DNA of 64,000 nt from Macromonas bipunctata. Lineage in GTDB: Bacteria > Pseudomonadota > Gammaproteobacteria > Burkholderiales > Burkholderiaceae_C. Shown here in pieces: positions 63,583 to 64,000 of the stretch. Location: the NCBI RefSeq assembly GCF_002837135.1, contig NZ_NWBQ01000053.1:1-64000 (forward strand). The letters are read 5' to 3'. The notes beneath the pieces are model-generated. The model ran no database searches. It was not told the origin of the DNA and was given only the letters and a program-made list of their open reading frames with translations. Each line of letters opens with the position of its first letter. Within the stretch, counting starts at the first letter, position 1. The translations under genes were made by a program, and so were the position numbers.

Positions 63583-64000
63583 CCCAACGCGTCCGCACCC
63601 GTTTTGCCCCGTCGCCCACCGGCTTCATCCACCTGGGCAACATCCGTTCAGCCCTGTACCCGTGGGCTTTTGCCCGCGCCAACGGCGGCGACTTCATCTT
63701 GCGCATTGAAGACACCGACCAGGAACGCTCCACCCAGGCCGCTGTTGATGTGATCCTCGAAGGCATGGCCTGGCTGGGCCTGACCCCCGACGAAGGCCCG
63801 TTCTACCAGATGCAGCGCATGGAGCGTTACAAGGAAGTGTTGCAACAACTCATCGCGGCGGGCCACGTCTACCCCTGCTACATGAGCATGGAAGAGCTGG
63901 ACGCCTTGCGCGAGCGCCAGATGGCCGCCAAGCAAAAGCCACGTTACGACGGCACTTGGCGCCCCGAACCCGGCAAAGTGTTGCCGCCCGTGCCTGCAGG
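63579..64000 (+). CDS. gltX: Glutamate-tRNA ligase, 3' end cut by window
   Basis: The first 140 codons are present. Residues 8-19 ([13 protein letters not shown]) are the class I HIGH-region motif of glutamyl-tRNA synthetase, followed by [16 protein letters not shown] and [14 protein letters not shown]. It overlaps the metZ stop by 4 bp (ATGA). The KMSKS motif lies beyond the window. Confidence 0.97.
   Translation, partial: MTQRVRTRFAPSPTGFIHLGNIRSALYPWAFARANGGDFILRIEDTDQERSTQAAVDVILEGMAWLGLTPDEGPFYQMQRMERYKEVLQQLIAAGHVYPCYMSMEELDALRERQMAAKQKPRYDGTWRPEPGKVLPPVPA

Overview
The window is high-GC chromosomal DNA from a betaproteobacterium, most likely a member of the Comamonadaceae (Burkholderiales). 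Support comes from gene order (suhB/trmJ-cysE, tig-clpP-clpX-lon, folC-SPOR-cvpA-purF-metZ-gltX, ilvE with a CHCC zinc-finger gene), protein sequence style, and a one-piece polar-flagellum cluster. I saw no rRNA, prophage, transposase or CRISPR array. Genes are closely packed, with many 1-30 bp overlaps.

Layout. 1-5.9 kb: a truncated CYTH/CHAD protein divergent from argB, then ilvE with its zinc-finger partner, and serC translationally coupled to an unassigned ATP-grasp protein. 6-12.9 kb: a disordered hypothetical protein and a minus-strand chemotaxis operon (cheZ-like, cheY, cheA, cheR, cheD, cheB) behind a candidate sigma-28 promoter. 13-14.8 kb: an orphan REC-HisKA_3 hybrid sensor and a NarL-type regulator, ending at a clear terminator. 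14.8-30.3 kb: flagellar genes fliR,Q,P,O,N,M,L and fliK,J,I,H,G,F on the minus strand, with fliE divergent. FliK is 1641 residues, far above the usual size, and is built from tandem 122-residue units and in-frame hexanucleotide repeats.

30.3-45.2 kb: housekeeping genes: nrdR, glyA, a lytic transglycosylase with a long leader, DUF1841, a TRIC/UPF0126 channel, a TauE/SafE exporter, trmL, a comF-type gene, a BioC-like methyltransferase, a SCO1-type copper chaperone, mutS, an orphan TRAP solute-binding protein, suhB, trmJ, cysE and tRNA-Leu. 45.3-51.7 kb: the protein quality-control block tig-clpP-clpX-lon, followed by a tRNA Gly-Cys-Gly array.

51.8-55.9 kb: an aromatic catabolic operon (a flavin hydroxylase and a 63-residue partner resembling 3-hydroxyphenylacetate 6-hydroxylase MhaAB, plus fumarylacetoacetase) facing a MarR regulator across an AT-rich region with palindromes. 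56-64 kb: argG, ppnP, an ArsC/Spx-like protein, folC, a SPOR protein, cvpA, purF, metZ and the start of gltX.

Functionally the centre of the window is motility: one block of genes builds the basal body and export gate, and the next controls flagellar switching. The main novelty candidates are the repeat-expanded FliK, the serC-coupled ATP-grasp protein, the CheZ-like protein that shares its C-terminal tail with CheD, the transglycosylase leader, the long dyad in the lon promoter, and the MarR/Mha/Fah catabolic island.
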